This document shows, in pieces, positions 12,155-21,591 of a stretch of DNA of 64,000 nucleotides; the first letter of the stretch is position 1, and each line of letters opens with the position of its first letter. The notes under the pieces are model-generated. The model saw nothing but the letters and a program-made list of their open reading frames with translations. It did not search any database and was not told the origin of the DNA. The stretch covers positions 1 to 64,000 of the forward strand of contig NZ_LZKL01000049.1 of the NCBI RefSeq assembly GCF_001668725.1, in the 5' to 3' direction. This DNA comes from Mycobacterium sp. E787 (GTDB lineage: Bacteria; Actinomycetota; Actinomycetes; Mycobacteriales; Mycobacteriaceae). A program made the translations under genes and the position numbers.

Positions 12155-13282
12155 CTAGATGTGACGCCACTCGCCGCGGACCATGACGGCACTGACTTCC
12201 AAAGAGCCGTCCAGCACAACCAGATTGGCGTCGTAACCGACCCGCAGGCTGCCCACCCCGTCGAGCCCCAGCGCCCGGGCCGGCGTGGTGGCGGTCATCC
12301 GCGCGGCGGCCTCGAGCCCCGCGTCTCCCGCGTCTGAGGCCACGGTGCGGAAGATCCGGTCCATCGTGGCGGTGCCGCCGGCGATCGTCGACGTGCCCCG
12401 CACCCGCGCCACACCGGATTCGACGTCGATCGGCACCCCGCCGAGCCGAAAGGCCCCGTCGGTGCGGCCGGCCGCCGCGATCGCGTCGGTCACCAGGGCG
12501 ACCCGGTCGGGCCCCGCGGCTTGGATCACCGCCCGCGCCACCTCCGGGTGCACGTGCACGCCGTCGGCGATGAGCTCGACGGTCACCCCCGGCTCCTGCA
12601 GCAGAGCGAGCGCGGGCCCCGGCTCGCGGTGGTGCAGCGGCGGCATCGCATTGAACAGGTGGGTGCCGACCGTGGCGCCCGCGGCGATGGCCCGTTTCGC
12701 CTGCTCGTAGGTCGCATCGGTATGGCCCAGGGCCACAACGACATTCGCGTCAAGGAAGCGCCGGATCGCGTCGTCGGATCCGGGCAGTTCGGGCGCCAAC
12801 GTCACCATCCGGATCGCCCCGCCCCCCGCGGCCAGCACGGCGTCGATCTCGGCGGGATCGGGGTCGCGCATCCGGGCGGGGTCGTGCGCGCCGCAGCGCG
12901 CCCGGCTCAGCCACGGCCCCTCCAGGTGGATGCCCGCGACCGTGCCCCGCCGGGTGGCCGCGGCGAGCGCATCCACGCCGGCGATCAGCTCGTCCGGCGC
13001 CGCGGTGACCAGGCTGGCCAGCGTCGTGGTGGTGCCGTGCCGCAGGTGGAAGCCGGCGGCGGCGCCGGCGCCGGCGGGATCGATGTAGGACGCCCCACCG
13101 CCGCCGTGCACATGCATGTCGATAAAGCCCGGAACCACAAGGCAATCCGGGAAGTCGTCGTCGGCCGGCCGCGGCGGCGGCCCGGCCCCGCGGTCCAGGA
13201 TCCGCCCGCCGGAAAACTCCAGCCAGCCCGGCCGGCCGACCCGATCGTCGAGGACCACGGCGCCCGCGGCGATCAATCGCAC
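12155..13282 (-). CDS. nagA: N-acetylglucosamine-6-phosphate deacetylase
   Basis: NagA removes the acetyl group from GlcNAc-6-phosphate during amino-sugar and peptidoglycan recycling. The 375-residue amidohydrolase has the metal motif GFIDMHVHGG near residue 55, LEGPWLS near 135, GHTDA near 190, and the catalytic Asp in VALVTDAIAA near 270. The GTG start at 13282 has GGGAG five bases upstream and overlaps the sugar-porter stop by 10 bases, indicating coupled translation. The frame stays open upstream through the porter gene, but that part is a shadow. Confidence 0.93.
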   Translation of the reverse strand: MRLIAAGAVVLDDRVGRPGWLEFSGGRILDRGAGPPPRPADDDFPDCLVVPGFIDMHVHGGGGASYIDPAGAGAAAGFHLRHGTTTTLASLVTAAPDELIAGVDALAAATRRGTVAGIHLEGPWLSRARCGAHDPARMRDPDPAEIDAVLAAGGGAIRMVTLAPELPGSDDAIRRFLDANVVVALGHTDATYEQAKRAIAAGATVGTHLFNAMPPLHHREPGPALALLQEPGVTVELIADGVHVHPEVARAVIQAAGPDRVALVTDAIAAAGRTDGAFRLGGVPIDVESGVARVRGTSTIAGGTATMDRIFRTVASDAGDAGLEAAARMTATTPARALGLDGVGSLRVGYDANLVVLDGSLEVSAVMVRGEWRHI

Positions 13283-14583
13283 CGGTTCTCCCAGTGCCCG
13301 CCGTTTTCCCAGAACTTGCTGATCTCCTCGAGCTGGCGGCCCTTGGTCTCGGGGGCGAACCGGTAGACGAAGCCGAACGCGACCACCGCGAGCGCCGCGA
13401 ACACCGCGAAAGTCCCGGCGCCGCCGAGGGAATGCAGCATCGTCAGGAACACGGCGGCCACGATCGCGTTGGCGACCAGGTTGGAGGTGAGCATCGCGCT
13501 CGACCCGATCGACCGCAGCCGGGACGGGAAACTCTCGCTGGCGTACACCCAGCCCAGCGACCCGAAACCCGCGGTGTAGCCGAAGATGAACAGCAGCACA
13601 CCGCCGAACCCGAAAACCAGCCCCGCGCCGCCGAGGCGGCCGTGGGCGAACACAGCCAGCAGCACGATGTCGGCGACGATCATCATCGCGATGCCGCACA
13701 ACAGGATCGGGCGCCGGCCCACGCGGTCGACGAGCAGCAGCGCGGTGCACACGGCCGCCACACCGGCGACCTGAACCAGCGCCGGCAACCCCAGCAGCGC
13801 GAAATTGCCGGTGAAACCCATGGCCTCGAAGATGCGGGGGCTGTAGTAGATGATCGCGTTGATGCCGGTGATCTGGATCAGGAACCCCAGCGTGACCACG
13901 AAGGCGGTGGCCCGCAGGTACGGCTTGCGCAGCATCTCGGAGACGCCGCCGCTACCCTCGGTCAGGGCGCGGGAGATCTCGGCCAGCTCCTCGTCGGCGC
14001 GCGCGTCCGGCTCGATGCGCAGCAGGGCCCGGCGGGCGTCGTCGGCGCGGCCCTTCAGCAGGTACCACCGGGCGGTGTCGGGCATCCGGATCAGCATGGG
14101 CAGCAACACGATTGCGGGCACCGCGGCCAGCCCGAGCATCCACCGCCAGCTGTGGGTGCCGGCCAGCAGGTAACCGGTCAGGTAGCCGACGATCAGCGCG
14201 CTGACGATCGCCAGCTGATAGGCCGTCAACAGCGAGCCGCGCACCGCCGCCGGGGACGATTCCGCCACGTAGACCGGGACCACCACCACCGTCACGCCGA
14301 TGGTCAGCCCGAGCAGGAAGCGCGCCGCCAACAGCATCGGCAGCGAGACCGAGAACGCGGCCAGCACCGCGAAAAGCGCGTAGCTGACGGCGATCAGCAC
14401 CATCGACTTCTTGCGTCCGATGGCATTGGCGAGCACGCCGGCACCGAGCGCCCCGGCGATCTGTCCGATCACCACCATCGTCGTCAGCAGTTCCTGTTGC
14501 CGGGTGGACAGGCCGAAGTCCTCGGTGACGAACAGCTGCGCGGCGGCGATGATCGACAGGTCGTAGCCGTAGATGACGCCCAC
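13273..14583 (-). CDS. sugI: Sugar porter (MFS), SugI-like
   Basis: A twelve-helix major-facilitator sugar transporter of at least 436 residues. Visible family motifs are YGYDLSIIAAAQ in helix 1, GRKKSM after helix 2, PVYVAES near 90, VGRRPILL near 290 and PETKGRQLEEI at the C-terminus. Placed directly before nagA, it may import an amino sugar, but its substrate is not known. The start is uncertain. The first standard codon (GTG 14583) cuts helix 1, while the frame continues 22 codons to a CTG at 14649 that overlaps the upstream stop and would complete the helix. Confidence 0.88.
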   Translation of the reverse strand: MGVIYGYDLSIIAAAQLFVTEDFGLSTRQQELLTTMVVIGQIAGALGAGVLANAIGRKKSMVLIAVSYALFAVLAAFSVSLPMLLAARFLLGLTIGVTVVVVPVYVAESSPAAVRGSLLTAYQLAIVSALIVGYLTGYLLAGTHSWRWMLGLAAVPAIVLLPMLIRMPDTARWYLLKGRADDARRALLRIEPDARADEELAEISRALTEGSGGVSEMLRKPYLRATAFVVTLGFLIQITGINAIIYYSPRIFEAMGFTGNFALLGLPALVQVAGVAAVCTALLLVDRVGRRPILLCGIAMMIVADIVLLAVFAHGRLGGAGLVFGFGGVLLFIFGYTAGFGSLGWVYASESFPSRLRSIGSSAMLTSNLVANAIVAAVFLTMLHSLGGAGTFAVFAALAVVAFGFVYRFAPETKGRQLEEISKFWENGGHWENRCD

Positions 14584-14645
14584 GGCGGCGGCGGTGAGCC
14601 CGACCCGCAGGCCCCGCTGCGATGCGCGCGGCGACTCGCCGCCGG

Positions 14646-14981
14646 TCAGTTGACCGGCGCCCGGCCGCGCAGCAGCTCGATGACCCGGTCGGGGTCGTCG
14701 GGCGTAATGCAGGGCCTTACTAGGCGGCCGATGTCAAGGATGAGCAGCATCCGTTTGCCGGGGCGGTGGATGTCCAGCGGGAACCAGTAGCGGGGGTCGG
14801 CCGTCCCCCAGAGGCGGCCCTTGCCGGAAAGCCAGGTCATGAGCTTCGTCTGGATCTGCCGGATTTGCGCGTAGGCGATCCGCTTCGGCCCGGTCCAAGG
14901 GAAGTAGTAGCGGCGGATGGTGATTCCGTCCTCGTCGAGCCGGAGGCCGGCGTCTTCGTACAGGGCTTTACTCACCTGCAC
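14646..14981 (-). CDS. Small conserved protein, probably PH-like
   Basis: A 111-residue soluble protein with no signal peptide. It has alternating beta-strand character and a RRYYFPWTGPKRIAYAQI stretch, which resembles bacterial PH-like domains that follow the pattern strand-W-G-strand. The start is GTG at 14981, with a second in-frame GTG two codons later. It lies in the minus-strand run between dacB1 and the sugar porter. The function is unknown and the domain guess is weak. Confidence 0.65.
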   Translation of the reverse strand: MQVSKALYEDAGLRLDEDGITIRRYYFPWTGPKRIAYAQIRQIQTKLMTWLSGKGRLWGTADPRYWFPLDIHRPGKRMLLILDIGRLVRPCITPDDPDRVIELLRGRAPVN

Positions 14982-15008
14982 GACGCTGCCACAGCGAAAT
15001 CGGGGCGG

Positions 15009-16247
15009 TCAACGGTGTTGCGGTCGGCGGTTCAGCGAGCGTGCGACCATGATCAAACTAAACACGATGATCGTGCCGATCACCGCGACGCCCACCCGCA
15101 CCGGCAGCGCGTCCGCCGACGGCATGAACCCGGCGGCCTGCGCGCCGGCGCCCGGCCGGTCGGCGGCGCCGTCGTGGCGGGTCGGCAGCAGCGAGGGATC
15201 GGGCTCGATCAGCGTGCCGACCTGGGTGCCCCGCGGCGTGGAAAATCCGTAGTCCAGCAGGTGCGCCGCCTGTTCCCACGGCGCGATCGGCTGCCGGGTC
15301 CCGTGCAGCAGCACCGCCATCAGCCGTCGCCCGTCGTGGTTGGCCGCGCCCACGAAGGTCTGGCCCGCGTCGTCGGTGTAGCCGGTCTTGCCGCCCATGG
15401 CGCCGGGATACTTGTACAGCAGCTGGTTGTCGTTTTCCAGCTCGTAGCCGGGGTGGTCGCCGTGGCCGGGGAAGTCGAAGGTCCGCGTCGCGACGATGTC
15501 GGCGAAGGTGGGGTTCTGCCAGGCATAGCGGTAGAACAGCCCGATGTCGTAGGCCGACGTGCTCATGCCGGGCCCGTCCAGCCCGGACGGGGTCGCGACC
15601 CGGGTGTCGCGGCCGCCGAGCTTGGCGGCCAGCACGTTGATCTTGTCCAACGCCTGCTGCATGCCGCCGAGTTGCATGGCCAGCGCGTGGGCGGCGTCGT
15701 TGCCGGAGTGCATCAACAGGCCGTGCAGCAACTGGTTGACGGTGAACACGCCGCCGTCGGTCACGCCGACCTTGGTGCCCTCGGCCGCCGCGTCGTCGGC
15801 GGTGCCCGGGACGGACTTGTTGAGGGGCAACGCGTTGATCGAGGCCATCGCGACCAGCACCTTGATGATGCTGGCCGGGCGGTGCCGTCCGTGCGGGTCC
15901 TTGGCGGCGATGACCGCGCCGCTGTCCAGGTCCGCCACCAGCCACGCGTCGGCGGACACGTCGCCGGGCAGCGGCGCCGTGTCGGGCGCCGCGACGACGC
16001 CGCAGCTGCCCAGCGCCTCGCCGCCGACCGGCTTGGGTGGCACCGCCAGCGGCATCGGCGGGTCGCCGGCGGCCGGGGCCTCCGACGAATCCACCGCGGG
16101 CGGGGTGTTCACCTGATACGGGCAGTTGCCCGGGCCGGCGTTGGGGCCGGGGGGCGGTTCGGCGAACGCCGGCGCGGCGAGCGCCGCAGGCGCGGCCGCC
16201 ATCAAAACCGCAGCAACCAGGCACGACGCTCGGCGTAAGAGGTTCAT
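15009..16247 (-). CDS. dacB1: D-alanyl-D-alanine carboxypeptidase
   Basis: DacB1 trims the terminal D-Ala from peptidoglycan stem peptides outside the membrane. The 412-residue protein has a signal peptide ending near AFA-EPP (about residue 29). The three penicillin-binding motifs are all present: SxxK at Ser126-Lys129, SGN at 181-183 and KTG at 287-289. A single C-terminal transmembrane helix near residues 380-400 should anchor it. It heads the minus-strand run toward nagA. The Rv3330 protein in M. tuberculosis is nearly the same length (405). Confidence 0.96.
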   Translation of the reverse strand: MNLLRRASCLVAAVLMAAAPAALAAPAFAEPPPGPNAGPGNCPYQVNTPPAVDSSEAPAAGDPPMPLAVPPKPVGGEALGSCGVVAAPDTAPLPGDVSADAWLVADLDSGAVIAAKDPHGRHRPASIIKVLVAMASINALPLNKSVPGTADDAAAEGTKVGVTDGGVFTVNQLLHGLLMHSGNDAAHALAMQLGGMQQALDKINVLAAKLGGRDTRVATPSGLDGPGMSTSAYDIGLFYRYAWQNPTFADIVATRTFDFPGHGDHPGYELENDNQLLYKYPGAMGGKTGYTDDAGQTFVGAANHDGRRLMAVLLHGTRQPIAPWEQAAHLLDYGFSTPRGTQVGTLIEPDPSLLPTRHDGAADRPGAGAQAAGFMPSADALPVRVGVAVIGTIIVFSLIMVARSLNRRPQHR

Positions 16248-16404
16248 TGTGTGTGCAGACTAGGCGATCCGGCGCCCGATCCCCGGGAGCCGCGCTGTGA
16301 CTGGTGGGGCGGATGTTACAAATCCCCCGGACGAGCCGCCCTCGCGGCGAACCACTACGCTGTCATGCGGTCGGCTTGACCACCTCCACCGAAGGGTCTG
16401 CCCA

Positions 16405-16713
16405 TTGGGGAACAACCGAATTTTCTCGAAGTGGCGGCGCGACGGTGACGGCCCGCGCTCGCTGGAACAACTGATCAAGCAGGTCGAGAAGGGCACCCAG
16501 GTCCGGCACTCCCGGCTCGACGGCGTGTTGACCGAGCTGAAGCAGCATCGCGATGCCGCGCCGGACGGCGACCTGCGGTCGGCGCTCACCTGGCTCTGCA
16601 ACGCGCAGACGCGGATGGCGGGCAATCCGAGCACCGCGCACTCGCGCGAGGTGTTGCTGGCCGCGTACGAGGTCAACCGGATCCTCGCTACAGCCGCCGA
16701 GACTCCTCGCTGA
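16405..16713 (+). CDS. Small conserved hypothetical protein
   Basis: I chose the TTG at 16405, which gives 102 residues and has GAAGGG 8 bases upstream. The open frame extends to a codon at 16297 but that part has no protein-like look. The protein is basic at its N-terminus (NNRIFSKWRRDGDGPRS), then helical and mostly soluble. The last 26 bases overlap the convergent aminotransferase gene. I do not recognise a domain. It lies beside dacB1, but on the other strand. Confidence 0.55.
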   Translation: MGNNRIFSKWRRDGDGPRSLEQLIKQVEKGTQVRHSRLDGVLTELKQHRDAAPDGDLRSALTWLCNAQTRMAGNPSTAHSREVLLAAYEVNRILATAAETPR

Positions 16714-18019
16714 GCACGCCGCGCAGGGCGGCCTCGATGACGTCGAACTCGGCCCGGCCGCTGATCAGCGGCGGCGCCAGCTGGACGACGGAATCCCCGC
16801 GGTCGTCGGTGCGGCAGTACAACCCGGCCTCGAAGAGCGCCGAGGACACCCGGCCCAGCAGCGGCCCGCGTTCGTCGTCGGTGAAGGTCTGCCTGGTCGC
16901 CTGGTCCTTGACCAGTTCGACGCTGTAGAAATACCCCTCGCCGCGCACGTCGCCGACGATGGGCAGGTCGTAGAGCTTCTCCAGCGTGGCCCGGAAGGCC
17001 GGCGCGTGGTGCTTGACGCGCTCGCCCAGCCCCTCGCGCTCGAAGATGTCGAGGTTGGCCAGCGCCACCGCGGCCGACACCGGGTGGCCGCCGAACGTAT
17101 AGCCGTGCGGGAACATGGTTTTGCCGTCGTTGAATGGCTCGAACAGCCGCTCGCGCGCGATCATCGCCCCCAGCGGCGCGTAGCCCGACGTCAGGCCCTT
17201 GGCGCAGGTGATCATGTCGGGCACGTACCCGAAGTCGGTACAGGCGAACATCGAGCCGATCCGGCCGAACGCGCAGATCACCTCGTCGGAGACCAGCAGC
17301 ACGTCGTAAGAGTCGCAGATCTCGCGCACCCGCTCGAAATAGCCCGGGGGAGGCGGGATCGAGCCGCCCGCGTTCTGCACGGGCTCCAGAAACACCGCGG
17401 CGACGGTGTCGGGTCCCTCGAACTCGATCGCCTCGGCGATGCGGTCGGCGGCCCATCGCCCAAACCCTTTGGGGTCGTTGGTGAATGGCTCGGGCGCGCG
17501 GTAGAGGTTCGTGTTGGGCACCCGAAAGCCGCCCGGGGTCACCGGCTCGAACGGCGCCTTGTAGCGCGGCAGCCCGGTGATCGCCAAAGCCCCCTGCGTG
17601 GTGCCGTGGTAGGCGACCGAGCGCGAAATCACCTTGTGCTTGCCGGGTTTGCCGGTGAGCTTGAAGTACTGCTTGGCCACCTTCCACGCCGTCTCGACGG
17701 CCTCGGTGCCGCCGCTGGTGAAGAAGACCCGGTTGAGGTCGGCGGGCGCATATCGGGCGAGCCGCTCGGCGAGCTCGATGGCGGATGGGTGCGCGTACCC
17801 CCACAGCGGGAAGTACGCCAGCGTGCCGGCCTGCCGGGCGGCGACCTCGGCGAGTTCGGCGCGGCCGTGGCCGACCTGCACCGTGAACAGCCCCGACAGC
17901 CCGTCCAGGTAGCCGCGGCCGCGGTCGTCGAAGATCCTGACCCCCTCGCCGCGGGTGATGACCGGCGGCGTGATGCTGGGGCCGTGCCGGGCGAAGTGCA
18001 GCCACAGGTTGTCGGTCAT
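16688..18019 (-). CDS. Class III PLP aminotransferase (Rv3329-like)
   Basis: A 443-residue aspartate-aminotransferase-family enzyme of subgroup III, which moves amino groups from omega-amino acids or diamines to a keto acid. Visible sites are the PLP-phosphate loop TSGGTEAVE (residues 101-109), the aromatic stacking region VAYHGTTQGA near 135, the Asp in VSDEVICAFGR near 245, and the Schiff-base lysine Lys274 in ITCAKGLTSGY. The substrate cannot be told from sequence. It diverges from the DUF4190 gene, as in the Rv3329 region of M. tuberculosis. Confidence 0.92.
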   Translation of the reverse strand: MTDNLWLHFARHGPSITPPVITRGEGVRIFDDRGRGYLDGLSGLFTVQVGHGRAELAEVAARQAGTLAYFPLWGYAHPSAIELAERLARYAPADLNRVFFTSGGTEAVETAWKVAKQYFKLTGKPGKHKVISRSVAYHGTTQGALAITGLPRYKAPFEPVTPGGFRVPNTNLYRAPEPFTNDPKGFGRWAADRIAEAIEFEGPDTVAAVFLEPVQNAGGSIPPPPGYFERVREICDSYDVLLVSDEVICAFGRIGSMFACTDFGYVPDMITCAKGLTSGYAPLGAMIARERLFEPFNDGKTMFPHGYTFGGHPVSAAVALANLDIFEREGLGERVKHHAPAFRATLEKLYDLPIVGDVRGEGYFYSVELVKDQATRQTFTDDERGPLLGRVSSALFEAGLYCRTDDRGDSVVQLAPPLISGRAEFDVIEAALRGVLSEESRRL

Positions 18020-18129
18020 CTTGTCCGTGAGCGTAGCTCCCGGTTGTCCGGCAGCACTTGTGCGGCGGGCCTGAAGTGGTGTGATGTACCGATGGGGCTA
18101 CCCTGCGCGCGAGTGGGATCTCCCTCGCC

Positions 18130-18756
18130 ATGACGCTGCCGCAGTCACCGGATCCTGGGCAGGGCTCATATCCACCGCCGTACCCCTACCCGGGGGCGCC
18201 CGGGTATCCGCCGCGGCGCACAACCAGCGGCTGGGCGATCGCGGCGTTCGTGTTGGGCCTGCTGGCCTGTGTGCCGCTCGGCGCGGTCTTCGGGATCGTC
18301 GCACTCGTCAAAACCCGTGGGGGCCGACAGTCGGGTCGCGGGCTGGCGATTGCCGGGCTGGTGATCTCAGCGGTATGGCTGCTGGTGGGGGGCATTGCCC
18401 TTTTCCGGATGACCAACGGACTCTTGGTCACCGGAACGGTCGACTCGTCGCCACTGGTGAGGGTCGGTGAGTGCTTCAATCCGGACATCAATAGCCGTGT
18501 CGACTGCGGTCAACCGCACTCCGACGAGGTCTTCGCGATCCTCAGCCTGTCCCACTTTCCCAACGCCGACGACTCTCAGACCCTGAAGGACCGCTGCCGC
18601 GCCGAGTTGCGGAAGTATTCGCCGTCGGCGAGCCGCGACGCCGGGGTGCAGGTGGTCACGTGGGGCCCGGGCACGGATTGGAAGTACATGGACAATCACA
18701 CGACAGCGTGCGCTGCGCATTTCACTCCCGATCGGGTGGGGTCGATCAGGAAGTGA
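18130..18756 (+). CDS. DUF4190 membrane protein with septum-formation-like domain
   Basis: The 208-residue protein starts with a Pro/Tyr/Gly-rich cytoplasmic tail (residues 1-35), followed by two transmembrane helices with the DUF4190 pattern (about 38-62 and 74-96). An extracellular domain of about 110 residues has three or four Cys (ECFN, VDCGQPHSDEVF, DRCRAEL, TACAAHF), which probably form disulfides. The VGECFN...CGQPHSDEVF pattern is that of the septum-formation family. A cell-division or envelope role is only a family-based guess. It sits between the divergent aminotransferase and sigJ. Confidence 0.78.
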   Translation: MTLPQSPDPGQGSYPPPYPYPGAPGYPPRRTTSGWAIAAFVLGLLACVPLGAVFGIVALVKTRGGRQSGRGLAIAGLVISAVWLLVGGIALFRMTNGLLVTGTVDSSPLVRVGECFNPDINSRVDCGQPHSDEVFAILSLSHFPNADDSQTLKDRCRAELRKYSPSASRDAGVQVVTWGPGTDWKYMDNHTTACAAHFTPDRVGSIRK

Positions 18757-18817
18757 ACTCGGCAGCGGTTCCGCTGCGAAGCCCGGTAGCTGCGGGCGCG
18801 CCGCTACGCTCGACCTT

Positions 18818-19732
18818 ATGACCGCAGCGAAGCAGGTCAGCGAGTTCGAGGCCCTGCGACCGCATCTCATGTCCGTCGCCTACCGGCTGACCGGCACCGT
18901 GGCAGACGCCGAGGACATCGTTCAGGAGGCCTGGCTGCGCTGGCACGGGCAGGACTCCAAAAATGGAACGGCCATCTCGGACCTGCGGGCGTGGCTGACC
19001 ACCGTGGTGAGCAGGCTGGGCCTGGACCGGTTGCGCTCGGCCGCGCATCGCCGCGAGACCTACACCGGCAACTGGCTGCCCGAGCCGGTGGTCACCGGGT
19101 TCGACCAGGCCGACCCGCTGTCGGCCGTGGTGGCCAGCGAGGACGCCCGGTTCGCGGCGATGGTGGTGCTGGAGCGCCTGTCGCCCGACCAGCGGGTCGC
19201 GTTCGTGCTGCACGACGGCTTCGCCGTGCCGTTCGCCGACGTGGCCGAGGTGCTGGGCACCAGCGAGGCCGCCGCGCGGCAGCTGGCGTCGCGGGCCCGC
19301 AAGGCGGTCGGCGCCCAGCCGCCGCCCGAACCCGATCCGTCGCACGACGAGGTCGTCGGCCGGCTGATGGCCGCCATGGCCGCCGGCGACCTGGAGGCCG
19401 TGGTGGCGCTGCTGCATCCCGACGTGGTCTTCACCGGCGATGCAAACGGCAAGGCGCCCACCGCGGTCCACGTGATTCACGGGGCGGACAAGGTGGCCCG
19501 GTTCATGTTCGGCCTGGCCCGCCGCTACGGTCCGGCGTTCTTCGCGGCCAACCAGCTGGCGCTGGTCAACGGCGAACTGGGCGCCTACACGGCGGGCAGC
19601 CCCGGCGACGACGGCCACTGGGAGATGCGGCCGCGGATCCTCGCGCTGACGGTGCGCGACGGAAAAGTCTGCGCCCTATGGGATGTCGCCAACCCCGACA
19701 AGTTCACCGGTTCCCCCTTGGGCCGTCGCTGA
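18818..19732 (+). CDS. sigJ: ECF RNA polymerase sigma factor SigJ
   Basis: The 304-residue sigma factor has region 2 near residues 10-75 (FEALRPHLMSVAYRLTGTVADAEDIVQEAWL, in part), region 4 near 110-165 (LSPDQRVAFVLHDGF and the helix-turn-helix), and a C-terminal SnoaL-like domain from about 175. That layout defines the ECF41/SigJ group, in which the SnoaL domain controls activity and no anti-sigma gene is needed. M. tuberculosis SigJ is linked to peroxide resistance. The ATG has no clear ribosome-binding site. Its last 57 bases overlap the convergent esterase gene. Confidence 0.94.
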   Translation: MTAAKQVSEFEALRPHLMSVAYRLTGTVADAEDIVQEAWLRWHGQDSKNGTAISDLRAWLTTVVSRLGLDRLRSAAHRRETYTGNWLPEPVVTGFDQADPLSAVVASEDARFAAMVVLERLSPDQRVAFVLHDGFAVPFADVAEVLGTSEAAARQLASRARKAVGAQPPPEPDPSHDEVVGRLMAAMAAGDLEAVVALLHPDVVFTGDANGKAPTAVHVIHGADKVARFMFGLARRYGPAFFAANQLALVNGELGAYTAGSPGDDGHWEMRPRILALTVRDGKVCALWDVANPDKFTGSPLGRR

Positions 19733-20767
19733 GGCCAGCGCGAGGCCGAGCCGCAACGCGCCGGCGGCCTCGGCTGCGGCCTCCGCGAACCGGCCGCCCA
19801 GGCCGACGAAGTTGAGGTAGGCGTGCGGCAGGTCGGATTGGCGGCTCAGCGCCACCGGGATCCCGCCGGCGCGCAGCTTGTCCGCGTAGGCGATGCCGTC
19901 GTCGCGGAGGGGATCGAAGCCGGCGACGGCGACATAGGCCGGCGGCAGCCCGGTGACGTCGCCGCGCAGCGGTGACACCCGCGGATCGTCCGGGTCGGTC
20001 CCGTCCGGTAGGTAATTGGCCATCGCCCAGCGCAGATTCCGGTCGGTGAACGTCGACGCCCCGTTGAACAGGTCGTGCGATCCGCGCCGCGCCGCGAGGT
20101 CCGTCGGGGGATACATCAGCAGCTGAAACGCCGGAACCGCGCCGCCCCGGCGCACCGCCTGTTGTGCCGTCACGGCCGCCAGGTTCCCGCCGGCGCTGTC
20201 ACCCCCGACCGCGACGCGGTCGGGATCCGCGCCCAGCTCGGCGGCGTGGCGGTGCGCGTAGTCGAACGCCGCGATCGCGTCCTCGGCGGCGGCGGGGAAC
20301 GGGTGCTCGGGGGCGCGGCGGTACTCGACCGACAGCACGCGCGCGCCGGCGTGGCTCGCGAGGTAACGGGCGACGGGGTCGTGGCTGATTCGCGAGCCGA
20401 CGCAGAAACCGCCGCCGTGGAAATACACCAGCAGCCCCGACGGCGCGGACAGGCCGGCCGGGGTGTACAGGGTGGCAGGGAGGTCGCCGTGTTCGTCGGG
20501 GACGACGATCTCCAGCGTCGCGATGGGGACCGGCGACTCGTAGCCGACGATTCGCGGGAGCTGGTCATAGCGCGCCCGGGCCTCGTCCACCGGATCGGTG
20601 AAAACGTCTGAGCCCGAACGGTTTTTGAGGCGGATGAACAGGTGCGCGTCGAGGTCCAGTTGCTGCCCGTCGATCCGCACCGGCGGACCCGCCACTAGCC
20701 GGCGGATCGGGGTGGGCAACCCGAACGCACCGCGGACCACCGCCGCCCGGATATCTGGTGATGTCAT
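19676..20767 (-). CDS. HSL-family alpha/beta-hydrolase (esterase/lipase)
   Basis: A 363-residue esterase of the hormone-sensitive-lipase (family IV) type. The oxyanion motif is VYFHGGGFCVG near residue 130 and the nucleophile elbow GGDSAGGN lies near 203. The C-terminal catalytic Asp and His lie in VAGFDPLRDDG and LPHAYLNF. The start chosen is ATG 20767 (MTSPDIRAAV); the longer open frame upstream is a shadow. The substrate is unknown, but relatives hydrolyse short acyl esters. It overlaps sigJ tail to tail and shares a strand with the AraC regulator just upstream. Confidence 0.9.
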   Translation of the reverse strand: MTSPDIRAAVVRGAFGLPTPIRRLVAGPPVRIDGQQLDLDAHLFIRLKNRSGSDVFTDPVDEARARYDQLPRIVGYESPVPIATLEIVVPDEHGDLPATLYTPAGLSAPSGLLVYFHGGGFCVGSRISHDPVARYLASHAGARVLSVEYRRAPEHPFPAAAEDAIAAFDYAHRHAAELGADPDRVAVGGDSAGGNLAAVTAQQAVRRGGAVPAFQLLMYPPTDLAARRGSHDLFNGASTFTDRNLRWAMANYLPDGTDPDDPRVSPLRGDVTGLPPAYVAVAGFDPLRDDGIAYADKLRAGGIPVALSRQSDLPHAYLNFVGLGGRFAEAAAEAAGALRLGLALASATAQGGTGELVGVGDIP

Positions 20768-20814
20768 ATCGCAAGCGTGGGCCGACCAGGCCCGGGAACG
20801 CTTGTACGGATCCG

Positions 20815-21546
20815 TCAGGATTCGCGGGCCGCTCGGGCCAGGTCGCGCGGGGCGGAACCGGTCATCTCCCGGCACACCCTGGTGGCGTGCGCGCCGTCGG
20901 CGAACCCGGCCAGGTGGGCGGCGTCGGTGACGGTGCACCCGTCGACGACGTGGCCGATCGCCGCCACCAGCCGGGCCCAGCGGATGGTGGCCGACAACGA
21001 CACCCCGGTCTGCCGGCGGCACAGCCGCCCGAGGTAATCAGGTGACAGCGCAACGTCATCCGCGACCGAGGCCACGTCGACGTGGCCCGGAACCCGGCTC
21101 GTCACGACTTCGATCGCGCGCCGCAGTTGCGGGTGCACGGACCGCGGCGCGTCCCGCCGCCCGCACAGCCGGTCGACCAGGAAACCCGCCGCGGCGTGCG
21201 GGCCGTCGCATCGGAGCAGCGCCGCCGTCGCCTCCGCCAGCGGTTGCCCGTCCGCGACGACCCGGACGCCGTCGCGCGCCAAGGCGTTCAGCGCCACGCC
21301 CTGCGCCGTCTGCATCCCGAAGTACAGCGTCACCGCCCCGGAGTCGACGTCCGAGCGCACGGCATGCCGGACGCCGCTGCCCACCACGACGAGCCGGCAC
21401 ACGTCGCGGCGACCGCCGGCCCGCGTGACGGTCAACGGACCCTGCGCGCCGAGCGTGACCTGGACCGCGGGGTGATGGTGCAGCGCGAGGTCCGAGAATG
21501 CGCCGGCCACCACGAGCCGACCCGGGCCCAGGTCCCAGACGCGCAT
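20815..21546 (-). CDS. AraC-family transcriptional regulator
   Basis: A 243-residue regulator with an N-terminal cupin-like sensing domain (residues 1-130, including the LHHHPAVQVTLGAQG stretch) and a C-terminal pair of helix-turn-helices from about 145 (VASVADDVALSPDYLGRLCRRQTG and DAAHLAGFADGAHATRVCREMTG, each in part). It ends 47 bases before the esterase start on the same strand, so it probably controls the esterase or itself. The ligand is unknown. Confidence 0.88.
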   Translation of the reverse strand: MRVWDLGPGRLVVAGAFSDLALHHHPAVQVTLGAQGPLTVTRAGGRRDVCRLVVVGSGVRHAVRSDVDSGAVTLYFGMQTAQGVALNALARDGVRVVADGQPLAEATAALLRCDGPHAAAGFLVDRLCGRRDAPRSVHPQLRRAIEVVTSRVPGHVDVASVADDVALSPDYLGRLCRRQTGVSLSATIRWARLVAAIGHVVDGCTVTDAAHLAGFADGAHATRVCREMTGSAPRDLARAARES

Positions 21547-21591
21547 GCCGCCACTTTAGCGCCGCGCCGGGGCCTCGCCGAGCATCGCCGC

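Noticed and set aside
13283..13750. N-terminal extension of the nagA frame into the sugar-porter gene
   Set aside because: The extension translates as low-complexity Arg/Gly sequence, while GTG 13282 has a good ribosome-binding site.
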